Shown: in pieces, positions 9,155-17,175 of the stretch
Layout of the letters: the number at the start of each line of letters is the position of its first letter
Numbering within the stretch: the first letter of the stretch is position 1
Assembly (NCBI GenBank): GCA_900544865.1
Contig: UQXA01000024.1
Span: 1-32,757, forward strand
Length of the DNA stretch: 32,757 nucleotides
Origin: an uncultured Collinsella sp.
Lineage (GTDB): Bacteria; Actinomycetota; Coriobacteriia; Coriobacteriales; Coriobacteriaceae
Direction of reading: 5' to 3'
Notes under the pieces: generated by a model
What the model was told of the DNA's origin: nothing
Databases searched by the model: none
What the model saw: the letters and a program-made list of their open reading frames with translations, nothing else
Position numbers and translations under genes: made by a program

Positions 9155-11332
9155 TTAGGGGAGGAGCTTCATGGCTGCGTCGTGGGCGGCGTGCTCGTAG
9201 GTGTCGTCGAGGGGCTTGAGCGGCAGCAGGGCTTTGGCCTGTGTATCGCCGCGGCGCTCGAGGGCGTGGGTGATGAGCCAGTCGGCGAGTTCAGGGTTCT
9301 TGGGTAGCGCTGGTCCGTGCAGGTACGTTCCGATGACGCCCTTGTAGATGATGCCCTCAAAGCCATCGTCGCCGTTGTTGCCGGTGCCCGCGACGACGGA
9401 CGTTCCGAGCGGCGTGGCCTCTGCGTCGAGCAGGGTGCGACCTCCATGGTTCTCGAATCCCACAAAGGGCTCAGGTGCCAGATCGGTTTTGACGGCTACG
9501 TTGCCGATCAGGCGATCGGAGCCGCGTACGGTTTCGGCGGCAATGACGCCCAGGCCCTCAATGCGATCGTCGCCCATGTAGTACGAACGGCCGAGCAGCT
9601 GATAGCTGCCACAGATGGCAAGCAGTGTGCCGCCGTCCTCAACATAGGCCGCGACCTTGTCTTTTTGGGCGAGCAGCTCGTGTGCCACGGCTAGCTGGTC
9701 GCGGTCGGAGCCGCCACCCATCATGACGATATCGGCATCGGTGAGATCGAGTGACTCGCCCATACGGACCTCGTCCACGCGCACGGGAATGCCACGCCAG
9801 GCGCAGCGGCGCTCGAGCGCGATAACATTGCCGCCGTCGCCGTAGAGGTTAAGGGCATCGGGATACAGGTAGACGATGCGCAGCGGGCGCGAAAGCTCGA
9901 CTGGCGCGATACCGACAGGAAGAGCGCTGCCGTCGGCACGGGCTACGGCGCGCCCGGCAACAGCGTCGGCGGTGGCGCCTTTCAGCCCGTCGAGCTCCTT
10001 GACCAGCGGCGGGAAGGCCGTGTAGTTGGCGACGGCGTAGAAGGTGTCATCGGCGGCCTCGTCTGCCACGGCGCCAATTGCCTGCGCGACGTCCGAGATA
10101 ATCGCGGCATCGATGCCGGCGTACTTGAGGCGCACCTGCATGTCGTGCGCACGCGTGCCTCCGGCAAAGGCGACAAGTCCCGTTGTGTCGGCGATGCGCT
10201 CAAAGTCGACGTCGTAGATCCAGGAGACATCGTGGCCGTCGGCATCGTTGTCGTTGAGGAAGAAAGCGCAGAGCCTGCCGCCCGCCGTCTTAATGGACTG
10301 GATCTGACGATCGAAGCCCACGGGATTCTTAGCCAGGTTGGCCTCGACGGTGCGGCCGGCGATATCCCAGCGCCCCATACGACCACCGGCGGGCACATAG
10401 GCATCGAGCGTGGGCTGTAGAAGCGCCGTGTCCACGCCCAACTCGCGTGCGGCAAAGAATGCAGCGGCAACGTTGTAGACCATGTACAGGCCGTTGTAGC
10501 GCGTGGCGATGTGTACGGCAGCCGCGTCGGACGCAGATCCAAAGACCAGGTCAAAGCCGTAGCCGTCGCAGCCGAGCTCCACGCCCGTCACGCGACGGAC
10601 CAGTGCGGGGCGTGCCCAACCGCACGAGGGGCAATGGTAGGCGCCGAGTTGACCATACTGCACATAGTCGTACTCCAACGGGGCGTTGCACTGCGAGCAA
10701 AAGCGCGAGTCGCTAATGCGGTCAGACTCGGTGTTGGTGGCGCCGTCGATGCCAAAGGCAATGCTCGCGTTGGGAATGCGCGCGGCAATCGAGGCGCACA
10801 ACGGGTCGTCGGCGTTGTAGATGAGCGTCGTTGCCGGCGAAAGCTCCAACGCACGGGCGATGACCTCCTGGGTGTGATCGATCTCGCCATAGCGATCCAG
10901 CTGGTCGCGGAACAGGTTGAGCAGCACGAAGTACGTCGGCTTGAGCTTGGGCAGGACGCGCACGGTGTAGAGCTCATCGCATTCAAAAACGCCCACGCGC
11001 TTGCCGCTGTCAGTGTGCTTAAGGTCGCTGCGCGCCTCGAGCAGTGCGCCCACCACGCCCGGCTCCATGTTGTTGCCGGCGCGGTTGCATACCACGGTGG
11101 CACCGCTGGCGGCAACAGCGTCGGCGATGAGGTTGGAGGTGGTGGTCTTGCCGTTGGTGCCGGTGATCACCACGCTGCGGTCGACCAGGTTCGCGAGGTT
11201 GCTTAGCAGCTCGGGGTCGATCTTCATGGCGATGCGGCCGGGGAGTACGCCGCCCTGGCGCTTAAGGACGGAGCGCAGCCCCCAGCGAGCGAAATCGCTC
11301 GAGGTGCAGGCAAGAGATGAGCGGAGGTTCAT
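9155..11332 (-). CDS. MurT-GatD fusion: lipid II isoglutaminyl synthase in one chain
   Basis: 725 residues equal the sum of MurT (about 440) and GatD (about 240), which are two proteins in Staphylococcus aureus. The MurT part (1-450) has a P-loop GTNGKTTT (58-65), a Mur-ligase core, a Cys4 zinc ribbon (C212, C215, C234, C237) and a DUF1727 end with NDNDADGHDVSW. The GatD part (480-700) is a class I glutamine amidotransferase with nucleophile C574 in LLAICGSYQLLG and H672 in GTYLHGP. It would amidate the D-glutamate of lipid II at the membrane face, using glutamine ammonia. No frame break exists in the linker 450-480. The start at 11332 matches the MurT N-terminus and has AGGA upstream. Last gene of a minus-strand operon. 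Confidence 0.93.
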   Translation of the reverse strand: MNLRSSLACTSSDFARWGLRSVLKRQGGVLPGRIAMKIDPELLSNLANLVDRSVVITGTNGKTTTSNLIADAVAASGATVVCNRAGNNMEPGVVGALLEARSDLKHTDSGKRVGVFECDELYTVRVLPKLKPTYFVLLNLFRDQLDRYGEIDHTQEVIARALELSPATTLIYNADDPLCASIAARIPNASIAFGIDGATNTESDRISDSRFCSQCNAPLEYDYVQYGQLGAYHCPSCGWARPALVRRVTGVELGCDGYGFDLVFGSASDAAAVHIATRYNGLYMVYNVAAAFFAARELGVDTALLQPTLDAYVPAGGRMGRWDIAGRTVEANLAKNPVGFDRQIQSIKTAGGRLCAFFLNDNDADGHDVSWIYDVDFERIADTTGLVAFAGGTRAHDMQVRLKYAGIDAAIISDVAQAIGAVADEAADDTFYAVANYTAFPPLVKELDGLKGATADAVAGRAVARADGSALPVGIAPVELSRPLRIVYLYPDALNLYGDGGNVIALERRCAWRGIPVRVDEVRMGESLDLTDADIVMMGGGSDRDQLAVAHELLAQKDKVAAYVEDGGTLLAICGSYQLLGRSYYMGDDRIEGLGVIAAETVRGSDRLIGNVAVKTDLAPEPFVGFENHGGRTLLDAEATPLGTSVVAGTGNNGDDGFEGIIYKGVIGTYLHGPALPKNPELADWLITHALERRGDTQAKALLPLKPLDDTYEHAAHDAAMKLLP

Positions 11333-11377
11333 GAAACCGTTCCTAACGTAAACGACATGGTCGGGTCGAGTGCGTCA

Positions 11378-12421
11378 CTAAAAACCGTAGCGGCGCGCAA
11401 ATTCCTGGGCAAGCTGCGACACGTCTTCGCAGGCATTGGCCCAGGGGGCAAAGTCGGGAGTGTCCGAGATAATACCGTCCGCTTCCCAAACGGCCTGGTG
11501 CGAAAGATCCCAGGGATCGTGTGGCTCGGGCCGGCAGGGAAGGTACGGTGTCTGGTACATGGGGTTCAGTAAGAAGAACGCACCGCCCTCGCAACGGTTG
11601 GCAAACTCGCGCAGCGCGCGTGTCGCCGGGCGCATCTTGTTTGTTTTGAACAAGAGGATGATGCGGGCGAGCAGGTACCAGGGGGAGTTCTCGAGTGCAT
11701 CAGCCCCCACCTGTTCCTCGAGTTGGTGAGCCAGGGCAAAAAAGCCGTCCTGGTCTTCCAGGCGAGCGAGGGCGAGCAACACGGTGCCTGCGGCTCGGGT
11801 GGGGTAGCCTTCCGCCTTAAGGACGCGGCGGGCGTAGTTGGCAGCAGCGCGGTAGCGGGCGCTCGCCATGCACAGCTGCGAGATGGCCTCGAGCGTGTGG
11901 AGCCACCCGATAAGAGCCGGCTCGCTCACGGTAAGGTCTGCTGCGGTGACACCGTCGGTCAAAACATTATTGGCCCAGTAGTGCGGGGCTTCCATGTCGA
12001 ACCCGGGCACGCTTTGCTGCAGGTAATCGGCCGTGGTCGCCTCGAGCTTCATCAGGTCGCCCAGGCAGGCGTCGACGGGCGTGTCCGCCAAAATGATGGC
12101 GAGCAGCTGCGCGTCGAGGACATGCGCATCGATGCGGACGATCTTGAGCAGCTCATCGCGCATATCGTCGAACAGACGATTGCGCGTCTGCTCGAACTCC
12201 TCGTCGCTGCCCATGTCCTCGATGCGATGGAGCTCGTCGAGCAGGTGGCGATGAACACCGGCGTAGGACAGCAGTGCCTGGGCATGCTCGGTCTGCGCAT
12301 ACTTATGAGGGTTGACGTTCACGTCGTTATGGACAAGCTCGCGTGCTGCATCGGTGAGTTCGGGGTGCGACGCAAGGTAGGCGCGCTCCAGGTAGGCGGG
12401 GATGTAGACGCTCGGATCCAT
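11378..12421 (-). CDS. Hypothetical helical-repeat protein (TPR-like), paralogue of its upstream neighbour
   Basis: 347 residues, mostly alpha-helical by composition, rich in Ala, Leu, Glu and Arg, with no signal peptide or membrane segment. The middle (ARYRAAANYARRVLKAEG, then TVLLALARLEDQ) has the look of TPR helices and matches, in order and spacing, a stretch of the upstream gene (GRYRMSLEAANRSLDFAP). Its start codon overlaps the upstream stop as TAATG, implying translational coupling, and its stop lies 45 bp before murT-gatD. A role linked to cell-wall synthesis can only be guessed from the operon. Confidence 0.85.
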   Translation of the reverse strand: MDPSVYIPAYLERAYLASHPELTDAARELVHNDVNVNPHKYAQTEHAQALLSYAGVHRHLLDELHRIEDMGSDEEFEQTRNRLFDDMRDELLKIVRIDAHVLDAQLLAIILADTPVDACLGDLMKLEATTADYLQQSVPGFDMEAPHYWANNVLTDGVTAADLTVSEPALIGWLHTLEAISQLCMASARYRAAANYARRVLKAEGYPTRAAGTVLLALARLEDQDGFFALAHQLEEQVGADALENSPWYLLARIILLFKTNKMRPATRALREFANRCEGGAFFLLNPMYQTPYLPCRPEPHDPWDLSHQAVWEADGIISDTPDFAPWANACEDVSQLAQEFARRYGF

Positions 12422-13497
12422 TAGAGGTCTCCTCCCTTAAACGGCAGGCCCTGCTCGGCCGCCCGCAGGATGCGCTCGTCGATCTGGGAACGCACGATAT
12501 CGTTGGTGGCGACCCAGGCGGCAAAGCTGGCGTTGTCGGGAGCGCCCAGGCCCTCCTGCAGCACCGGCGTTGCCTCGGACAGCGCAAGGACGAGCTCGTC
12601 GGTGGAGCCCACACCCACGTTGACGCGGGCATAGACGCCATCGGGAAACTCGGTTTGGAAGTAGAGTGCCTCGGCCGCGTGCGGGCACGAGCGTACGAGG
12701 ATGCGCAAATAGTGCTCGGCGCCCTCGTAGTCCAGCTCGCGCCAGGCAGCGCTCATCAGCGCGATGAGCGTCCATGGGTCCAAGTCGCGCTCCGCGTCCT
12801 TGGGACGACGGCGCAGCGGCGTGTTGGCGAGATAGGGGACGGAGTGGGCAGAGCGAAATCGCTTGAGCTCCTCGGCGGGGTATTCGAGCTTTGCCATAGC
12901 GAGCATCGCGGTGTGGCGGACACCAGCGGGGTCGTTGGGCGCAAAGTCCAAGCTGCGATTTGCGGCTTCGAGCGACATGCGATAGCGGCCGCTAATGAGG
13001 GCGCGTGACGCAAGGGCGGCAAGCCAGCGCAGGTAGGGGCGGCGCATAAGGTCGCCTGCGGCTTCACGCTCGTAGGGGTCCTGCGCCGAGGCGATCTTGA
13101 GCGCCAGATCATGCTCGACTTCATCGCGCTTGGACACCAGATACTGCACGTATTCCTCGTTGGAGTCGGCGGTGAGGGCCGTCAGCATGCGCTGGGCATC
13201 CCAGTTGGTCGGATCGAGTGCGGCGGCCTCGCGAAGCATGTTCTCGGCAGCGGCCTCTTCCTGCTCGGCCTGGGTATCGTCGGGGATAAAGGGAATGCGG
13301 TAGTCGACGGCCTCGACCACCTTGGCAATTAGATGTCCGGCGCGGTCGCGATCGTGCACGATGAGCGGCGCGGGGTCGCGGGTGAATTGCTCCATCAGAC
13401 GCTCGACGGCGGGGCCGTCGGTGAGCGGGATATTGTCGCGGCGCAAGGCCTCAAGAACGAGGCGATGGCAATCCTCTTGAATGGGATCGAATGCCAT
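12421..13497 (-). CDS. Hypothetical helical-repeat protein (TPR-like)
   Basis: 358 residues from the ATG at 13497, chosen because AAAGGAG lies directly upstream and the ten extra residues of the longer frame run over that site. Cytoplasmic, helical, no membrane segment. Two repeat-like stretches are visible: ENMLREAAALDPTNWDAQRM (about 85-105) and SLEAANRSLDFAPNDPAGVR further on, both like TPR-type helix pairs ending in D-P-x-N/D. Acidic N-terminal half. It is the first gene of the operon leading through its paralogue to murT-gatD. Function unknown. Confidence 0.85.
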   Translation of the reverse strand: MAFDPIQEDCHRLVLEALRRDNIPLTDGPAVERLMEQFTRDPAPLIVHDRDRAGHLIAKVVEAVDYRIPFIPDDTQAEQEEAAAENMLREAAALDPTNWDAQRMLTALTADSNEEYVQYLVSKRDEVEHDLALKIASAQDPYEREAAGDLMRRPYLRWLAALASRALISGRYRMSLEAANRSLDFAPNDPAGVRHTAMLAMAKLEYPAEELKRFRSAHSVPYLANTPLRRRPKDAERDLDPWTLIALMSAAWRELDYEGAEHYLRILVRSCPHAAEALYFQTEFPDGVYARVNVGVGSTDELVLALSEATPVLQEGLGAPDNASFAAWVATNDIVRSQIDERILRAAEQGLPFKGGDL

Positions 13498-13629
13498 GGG
13501 GCCTCCTTTGCTGCGGTTAGGGTTCAAATGTCTCTATATAAGGTTCTAGTTTACCCGCATGTGGCACACCGGGGGTACCGCACTTGGACTTGCACCTTTG
13601 CACCACGAAGACGGATGTCGCACAAATGT

Positions 13630-13675
13630 CGGCACCTTGGACGACCGAGTGGTATCACGGTGCCGCAAACGGTCG
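13630..13675 (+). other. Possible H-type pseudoknot in the 13498-13996 intergenic region
   Basis: Interleaved complementary segments are seen: CGGCACC (13630-13636) with GGTGCCG (13659-13665), and CGACCG (13642-13647) with CGGTCG (13670-13675). The order S1, S2, S1', S2' with loops of 5, 11 and 4 nt is that of an H-type pseudoknot; ATTTTTGG follows. The surrounding ~500 bp between the divergent TPR-like gene and the alcohol dehydrogenase has no convincing ORF. Confidence 0.35.
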
Positions 13676-13689
13676 ATTTTTGGCGGCGA

Positions 13690-13716
13690 ACGGTGCATAT
13701 TTTGGAGGGGCACCGT
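13690..13716. other. Inverted repeat that can compete with the pseudoknot arms
   Basis: ACGGTGC (13690-13696) pairs with GCACCGT (13710-13716) around a 13-nt loop. Its arms are also complementary to the GGCACC/GGTGCC arms at 13630-13665, so alternative pairings are possible. Confidence 0.35.
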
Positions 13717-13930
13717 CCTGCCCGGGGTATGTAGCCAACCTTGATAAAGCGTTTGCCCAGCTTGGGACAATAACCGCAACGCTAGAGGTTTCAGGATAGA
13801 AAAAACGTTTCATCATTGGCGGCTTTAGGTGAATAACTGACCAACCAGAACGGTAAAATAGTGTTTGTCTGAGCGTTGAGACGTTTAGACATCGCGCATT
13901 GTCATCGCCGGCAACGCGCAAACCGGTCCT

Positions 13931-13955
13931 AACGGAGCCAATTGGGTGCTCCGTT
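13931..13955. promoter_or_regulatory. Inverted repeat upstream of the alcohol dehydrogenase
   Basis: Perfect 8-bp arms AACGGAGC (13931-13938) and GCTCCGTT (13948-13955), 9-nt spacer, about 40 bp before the start codon. It is followed by ATATA. It may be an operator or a leader hairpin. Confidence 0.4.
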
Positions 13956-13996
13956 ATATACGCAAGTCTAAGAGGGGCTTGTTTAGGAGGCACAGT

Positions 13997-15220
13997 ATGG
14001 GACGTTTTACCAATCCTCGCGATCTGTACTTTGGTGAGGGCGCTCGCCACGAGGTGAAGAACCTCAAGGGCAAGAAGGCCATCATCGTTTCTGGCGGCAG
14101 CTCTATGCGCCGCGGCGGGTTCCTGCAGGACGTCGAGGCCGACCTTAAGGAAGGCGGTTTCGAGGTCAAGCTGTTCGAGGGCGTCGAGTCCGACCCGTCC
14201 ATCGAGACGGTCATGAAGGGCGCCGAGGCCATGCGCGAGTTCGAGCCCGACTGGATTATCGCCATCGGTGGCGGCTCGCCCATCGATGCCGCTAAGGCCA
14301 TGTGGGTCTTCTACGAGTATCCCGAGGAGTCCTTCGATAACATCATCCAGCCGTTCAGCTTCCCCGAGCTGCGTCAGAAGGCTCATTTCTGCGCCATCTC
14401 CTCTACCTCCGGCACCGCTACCGAGGTCACCGCGTTCTCCGTCATTACCGACTACGCCAAGGGCATCAAGTACCCGCTGGCCGACTTCAACATCACCCCT
14501 GATGTCGCCATCGTCGACCCCGAGCTCACCTACACCATGCCCGCCAAGCTGTGCGCTCACACCGGCATGGATGCTCTGACCCACTGCATGGAGGCCTACG
14601 TTTCCACCTGCGCCTCTATGTTCACCGACGCCAACGCTCTGCACGGCATCCGCGAGATCGTCGAGTGGCTGCCCAAGTCCTATGCTGGCGACCATGAGGC
14701 CCGTCAGCACATGCACGAGGCTCAGTGCATCGCCGGTATCGCCTTCTCCTCGGGCCTGCTCGGCATCGTTCACTCCATGGCTCACAAGACCGGTGCTGCC
14801 TTCGAGAACGGCCACATCATCCACGGTGCTGCTAACGCCATGTACCTGGGCAAGGTCATCCAGTGGAACTCCAAGGACCCGCGTGCTGCCGAGCGTTACG
14901 CTTACGTGGCCAAGGAGATCCTGCACCTTCCCGGCGAGACCAACGAGGAGCTCATCGCCGCGCTTGTCCAGAAGATTCGCGACCTCAACGACCAGCTCAA
15001 CATTCCGCAGTCCATCAAGGATTACGCGAATGGTGGCGTGAAGGTCGACGCCGAGAACCCGCAGATGGTTTCCGAGGAGGAGTTCCTCGCCAAGCTGCCC
15101 GAGATCGCCGCGAACGCCGAGCAGGACGCCTGCACGCCCGAGAACCCGCGTGAGACCAAGGCTGCCGACTTCGAGAAGATTCTCAAGGCCTGCTACTACG
15201 ACACCGACATCGATTTCTAA
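13997..15220 (+). CDS. Iron-containing (group III) alcohol dehydrogenase
   Basis: 407 residues, full length for the family. It has the NAD(P)-binding GGGSPIDAAK (91-100) and the family signature SSTSGTATEVTAFSVI. The four metal ligands are in place: D192 and H196 in GMDALTHCMEAY, H263 in SMAHKTGA and H276 in IIHGAANAM. It probably interconverts a short-chain alcohol and aldehyde with NAD(P)H in fermentation; the exact substrate cannot be read. The start at 13997 has AGGAGG six bases upstream; the longer frame from 13946 adds 17 basic residues unlike the family. Very biased codon use suggests high expression. A strong terminator follows. Confidence 0.95.
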   Translation: MGRFTNPRDLYFGEGARHEVKNLKGKKAIIVSGGSSMRRGGFLQDVEADLKEGGFEVKLFEGVESDPSIETVMKGAEAMREFEPDWIIAIGGGSPIDAAKAMWVFYEYPEESFDNIIQPFSFPELRQKAHFCAISSTSGTATEVTAFSVITDYAKGIKYPLADFNITPDVAIVDPELTYTMPAKLCAHTGMDALTHCMEAYVSTCASMFTDANALHGIREIVEWLPKSYAGDHEARQHMHEAQCIAGIAFSSGLLGIVHSMAHKTGAAFENGHIIHGAANAMYLGKVIQWNSKDPRAAERYAYVAKEILHLPGETNEELIAALVQKIRDLNDQLNIPQSIKDYANGGVKVDAENPQMVSEEEFLAKLPEIAANAEQDACTPENPRETKAADFEKILKACYYDTDIDF

Positions 15221-15242
15221 TCGACTCTTGTTATCGTAACGA

Positions 15243-15287
15243 GGGGCTCCGCACGTATCCGTACGGAGCCCCTTTCTTTTTTCTTTT
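15243..15287 (+). terminator. Terminator of the alcohol dehydrogenase gene
   Basis: GGGGCTCCG (15243-15251) pairs with CGGAGCCCC (15264-15272), followed by a long T-rich tail (TTTCTTTTTTCTTTT). Confidence 0.93.
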
Positions 15288-15303
15288 AGAGAATGGGATA
15301 GTT

Positions 15304-16404
15304 ATGGCTGCAATTTTCAATAGCCCCAGCAAGTACATCCAGGGCCCGGACGAGCTCGCCAAGCTCGGCTCTTACGTTGAGCCGCTTGGCGCTAAGGCCC
15401 TCGTCATCGTGACGCCTTCGGGCAAGAAGCGCGTCGGTGCCAAGATCGAGGGCGGCTTTGCCGAGGCTAAGGCCGAGCTGCTGTTTGAGGACTTTAACGG
15501 CGAGTGCTCCAAGGGCGAGGTCGATCGCCTGGTTGCGCTCGCTCGCGACAACGGTTGCGACATCATCGTCGGCGTCGGTGGCGGCAAGATCCTCGACACC
15601 GCGAAGGCCGTCGCCTATTACCTGGAGTCCCCGGTTATCATTTGCCCCACCATTGCTTCGACCGATGCCCCGTGTTCGGCGCTTTCGGTGCTTTATACCG
15701 ATGACGGCCAGTTCGACAAGTATCTCTTCCTTAAGGCAAACCCCAACATTGTCCTGATGGATACGACGGTTATCGCGGCGAGCCCGGTGCGCCTGACGGT
15801 TTCCGGTATGGGCGATGCGCTCGCAACCTACTTTGAGGCCCAGGCGACGCATGATGCCGACGGTGGCACTTGCGCCGGCGGTAAGGGCGGAATGGCCGGC
15901 CTGGCGCTCGCCAAGCTCTGCTATGAGACGCTCATGGCCGATGGCGTCAAGGCCAAGGTCGCGCTGGAGAAGGGTGCGCTGACGCCTGCCGTCGAGCATA
16001 TCATCGAGGCCAATACGCTGCTTTCGGGCATTGGCTTTGAGAGCTCGGGTCTTGCTGCTGCTCATGCCATCCACAATGGCCTGACGATGCTGCCCGAGTG
16101 CCACGGCATGTATCACGGCGAGAAGGTCGCCTTTGGCACCATCGTCCAGCTGGTACTCGAGGATGCCCCGACCGAGAAGCTCGAGGAAGTTTTGGGCTTC
16201 TGCATTGAGCTGGGCCTGCCGGTCACGATGAAGGAGCTTGGCGTTGCCGAGCTTACGCGCGAGCAGGCCATGATTGTTGCCGAGGCCGCCTGCGCGCCCG
16301 ATGACACCATGTGCAACATGCCGTTTGAGGTGACGCCCGAGATGGTCGCAAATGCCATCCTGGGTGCCGACGCGCTGGGCCACTACTATCTCATGGATGA
16401 GTAA
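15304..16404 (+). CDS. gldA: Glycerol dehydrogenase (NAD-dependent)
   Basis: 366 residues, the normal GldA length. It oxidises glycerol to dihydroxyacetone (or runs in reverse) with NAD. The Rossmann part has GVGGGKILDTAK (90-101) and PTIASTDAPCSALSVLY. The zinc ligands fall at D171 (GMGDAL), H254 (AAAHAIHNG) and H271 (MYHGEK), the same numbering as characterised GldA enzymes. It sits between two strong terminators, so is likely transcribed alone although it is next to another metal-dependent alcohol dehydrogenase. The Shine-Dalgarno is weak (GGGAT). Confidence 0.96.
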   Translation: MAAIFNSPSKYIQGPDELAKLGSYVEPLGAKALVIVTPSGKKRVGAKIEGGFAEAKAELLFEDFNGECSKGEVDRLVALARDNGCDIIVGVGGGKILDTAKAVAYYLESPVIICPTIASTDAPCSALSVLYTDDGQFDKYLFLKANPNIVLMDTTVIAASPVRLTVSGMGDALATYFEAQATHDADGGTCAGGKGGMAGLALAKLCYETLMADGVKAKVALEKGALTPAVEHIIEANTLLSGIGFESSGLAAAHAIHNGLTMLPECHGMYHGEKVAFGTIVQLVLEDAPTEKLEEVLGFCIELGLPVTMKELGVAELTREQAMIVAEAACAPDDTMCNMPFEVTPEMVANAILGADALGHYYLMDE

Positions 16405-16418
16405 ATCAAGCTAAGGAA

Positions 16419-16452
16419 GGGGCAAAGCCAGCAGATGGCTTTGCCCCTATTT
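16419..16452 (+). terminator. Terminator of gldA
   Basis: GGGGCAAAGCCA (16419-16430) pairs perfectly with TGGCTTTGCCCC (16436-16447) around GCAGA, then TATTT. The T-run is short but the stem is very strong. Confidence 0.85.
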
Positions 16453-16457
16453 GCTAT

Positions 16458-16486
16458 GGTGCAAAGGGGTCAGGTTGCTTTGCACC
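16458..16486. promoter_or_regulatory. Inverted repeat before the truncated gldA paralogue
   Basis: GGTGCAAAG (16458-16466) and CTTTGCACC (16478-16486) pair perfectly around an 11-nt loop, about 30 bp before the next start codon. It could be an operator for that gene or a second stop signal after gldA. Confidence 0.45.
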
Positions 16487-16517
16487 AATTGTTGTTGATG
16501 AAAGGGCGGATTCTCGT

Positions 16518-17024
16518 ATGGCGCTTCCCATGGTTTATGGCGGTCCCGGACGATATGTTCAGGGGCCGGGTGAGCTCTCGCGTCAGGGCAGGTATTTGTC
16601 ATGGTTGGGCTGCGCTGCCTATGTCTTGTTTGACCAGGGCACCGAGGATCGGCTGTGTAGGCAGATCGTCGATGGATTTCTGGGCGAAGATCTAAGCGAG
16701 CCGTTCTTTAAGATTTATAACGGTCCGTGTACGGAAGATGCGGTTGTCGAAATGGCCAAGGAAGCCAGGGCCGAGTATTGCGACATGGTGGTGGGCATTG
16801 GCGGCGGCAAGATGCTCGATATCGCCAAGGCCGTTGCGTTTTATGCCGAGTTGCCGTTGTGCGTATGTCCCACGGCGGCGTCGATGGACGGTCCGTGCAG
16901 CGAGATTTCCGATGCCGACCTGATGAGCGTTGCAGATGCGGCCTTTAGAAACGAACGCAACATGGCCAACGAGCAGACCAAGGTGACCAAACAAAAGCTC
17001 GTGCAGCTCATGTGCGAGGCATAG
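16518..17024 (+). pseudogene. Glycerol dehydrogenase paralogue with internal deletion
   Basis: 168 residues in one open frame. Residues 1-131 align with GldA 6-127, including GIGGGKMLDIAK and the PTAASMDGPCSEIS segment. At about residue 132 the sequence jumps to a stretch (DLMSVADAAFRNERN onward) equivalent to the GldA tail from about residue 320, and stops about 12 residues before the normal end. Some 190 residues are missing, including all three zinc ligands, so it cannot be an active dehydrogenase. The start has a GGGCGG-type Shine-Dalgarno. It most likely formed by in-frame deletion of a full-length paralogue; a residual binding role cannot be excluded. Codon use is less biased than in gldA. 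Confidence 0.8.
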
Positions 17025-17175
17025 CTTGGCGCTTGATTGACCTTGTGCAATCGAGGCAGCGATAGGCCATGGGCTATTTGCCGCAAAGATGCTCCGCGTG
17101 TAATTTGCCCGAGGTGTGGGCCGATAGCGTATCATTATCTCTTGCTTGTTTGCACTGCTCAGGGAGGGGCCGCGC
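17025..17175. other. Short non-coding gap before the 4Fe-4S protein
   Basis: No ORF of note. TATCAT at about 17130 could be a -10 element for the next gene, with a weak TTGCCC at a long spacing of 19 bases. Confidence 0.3.
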
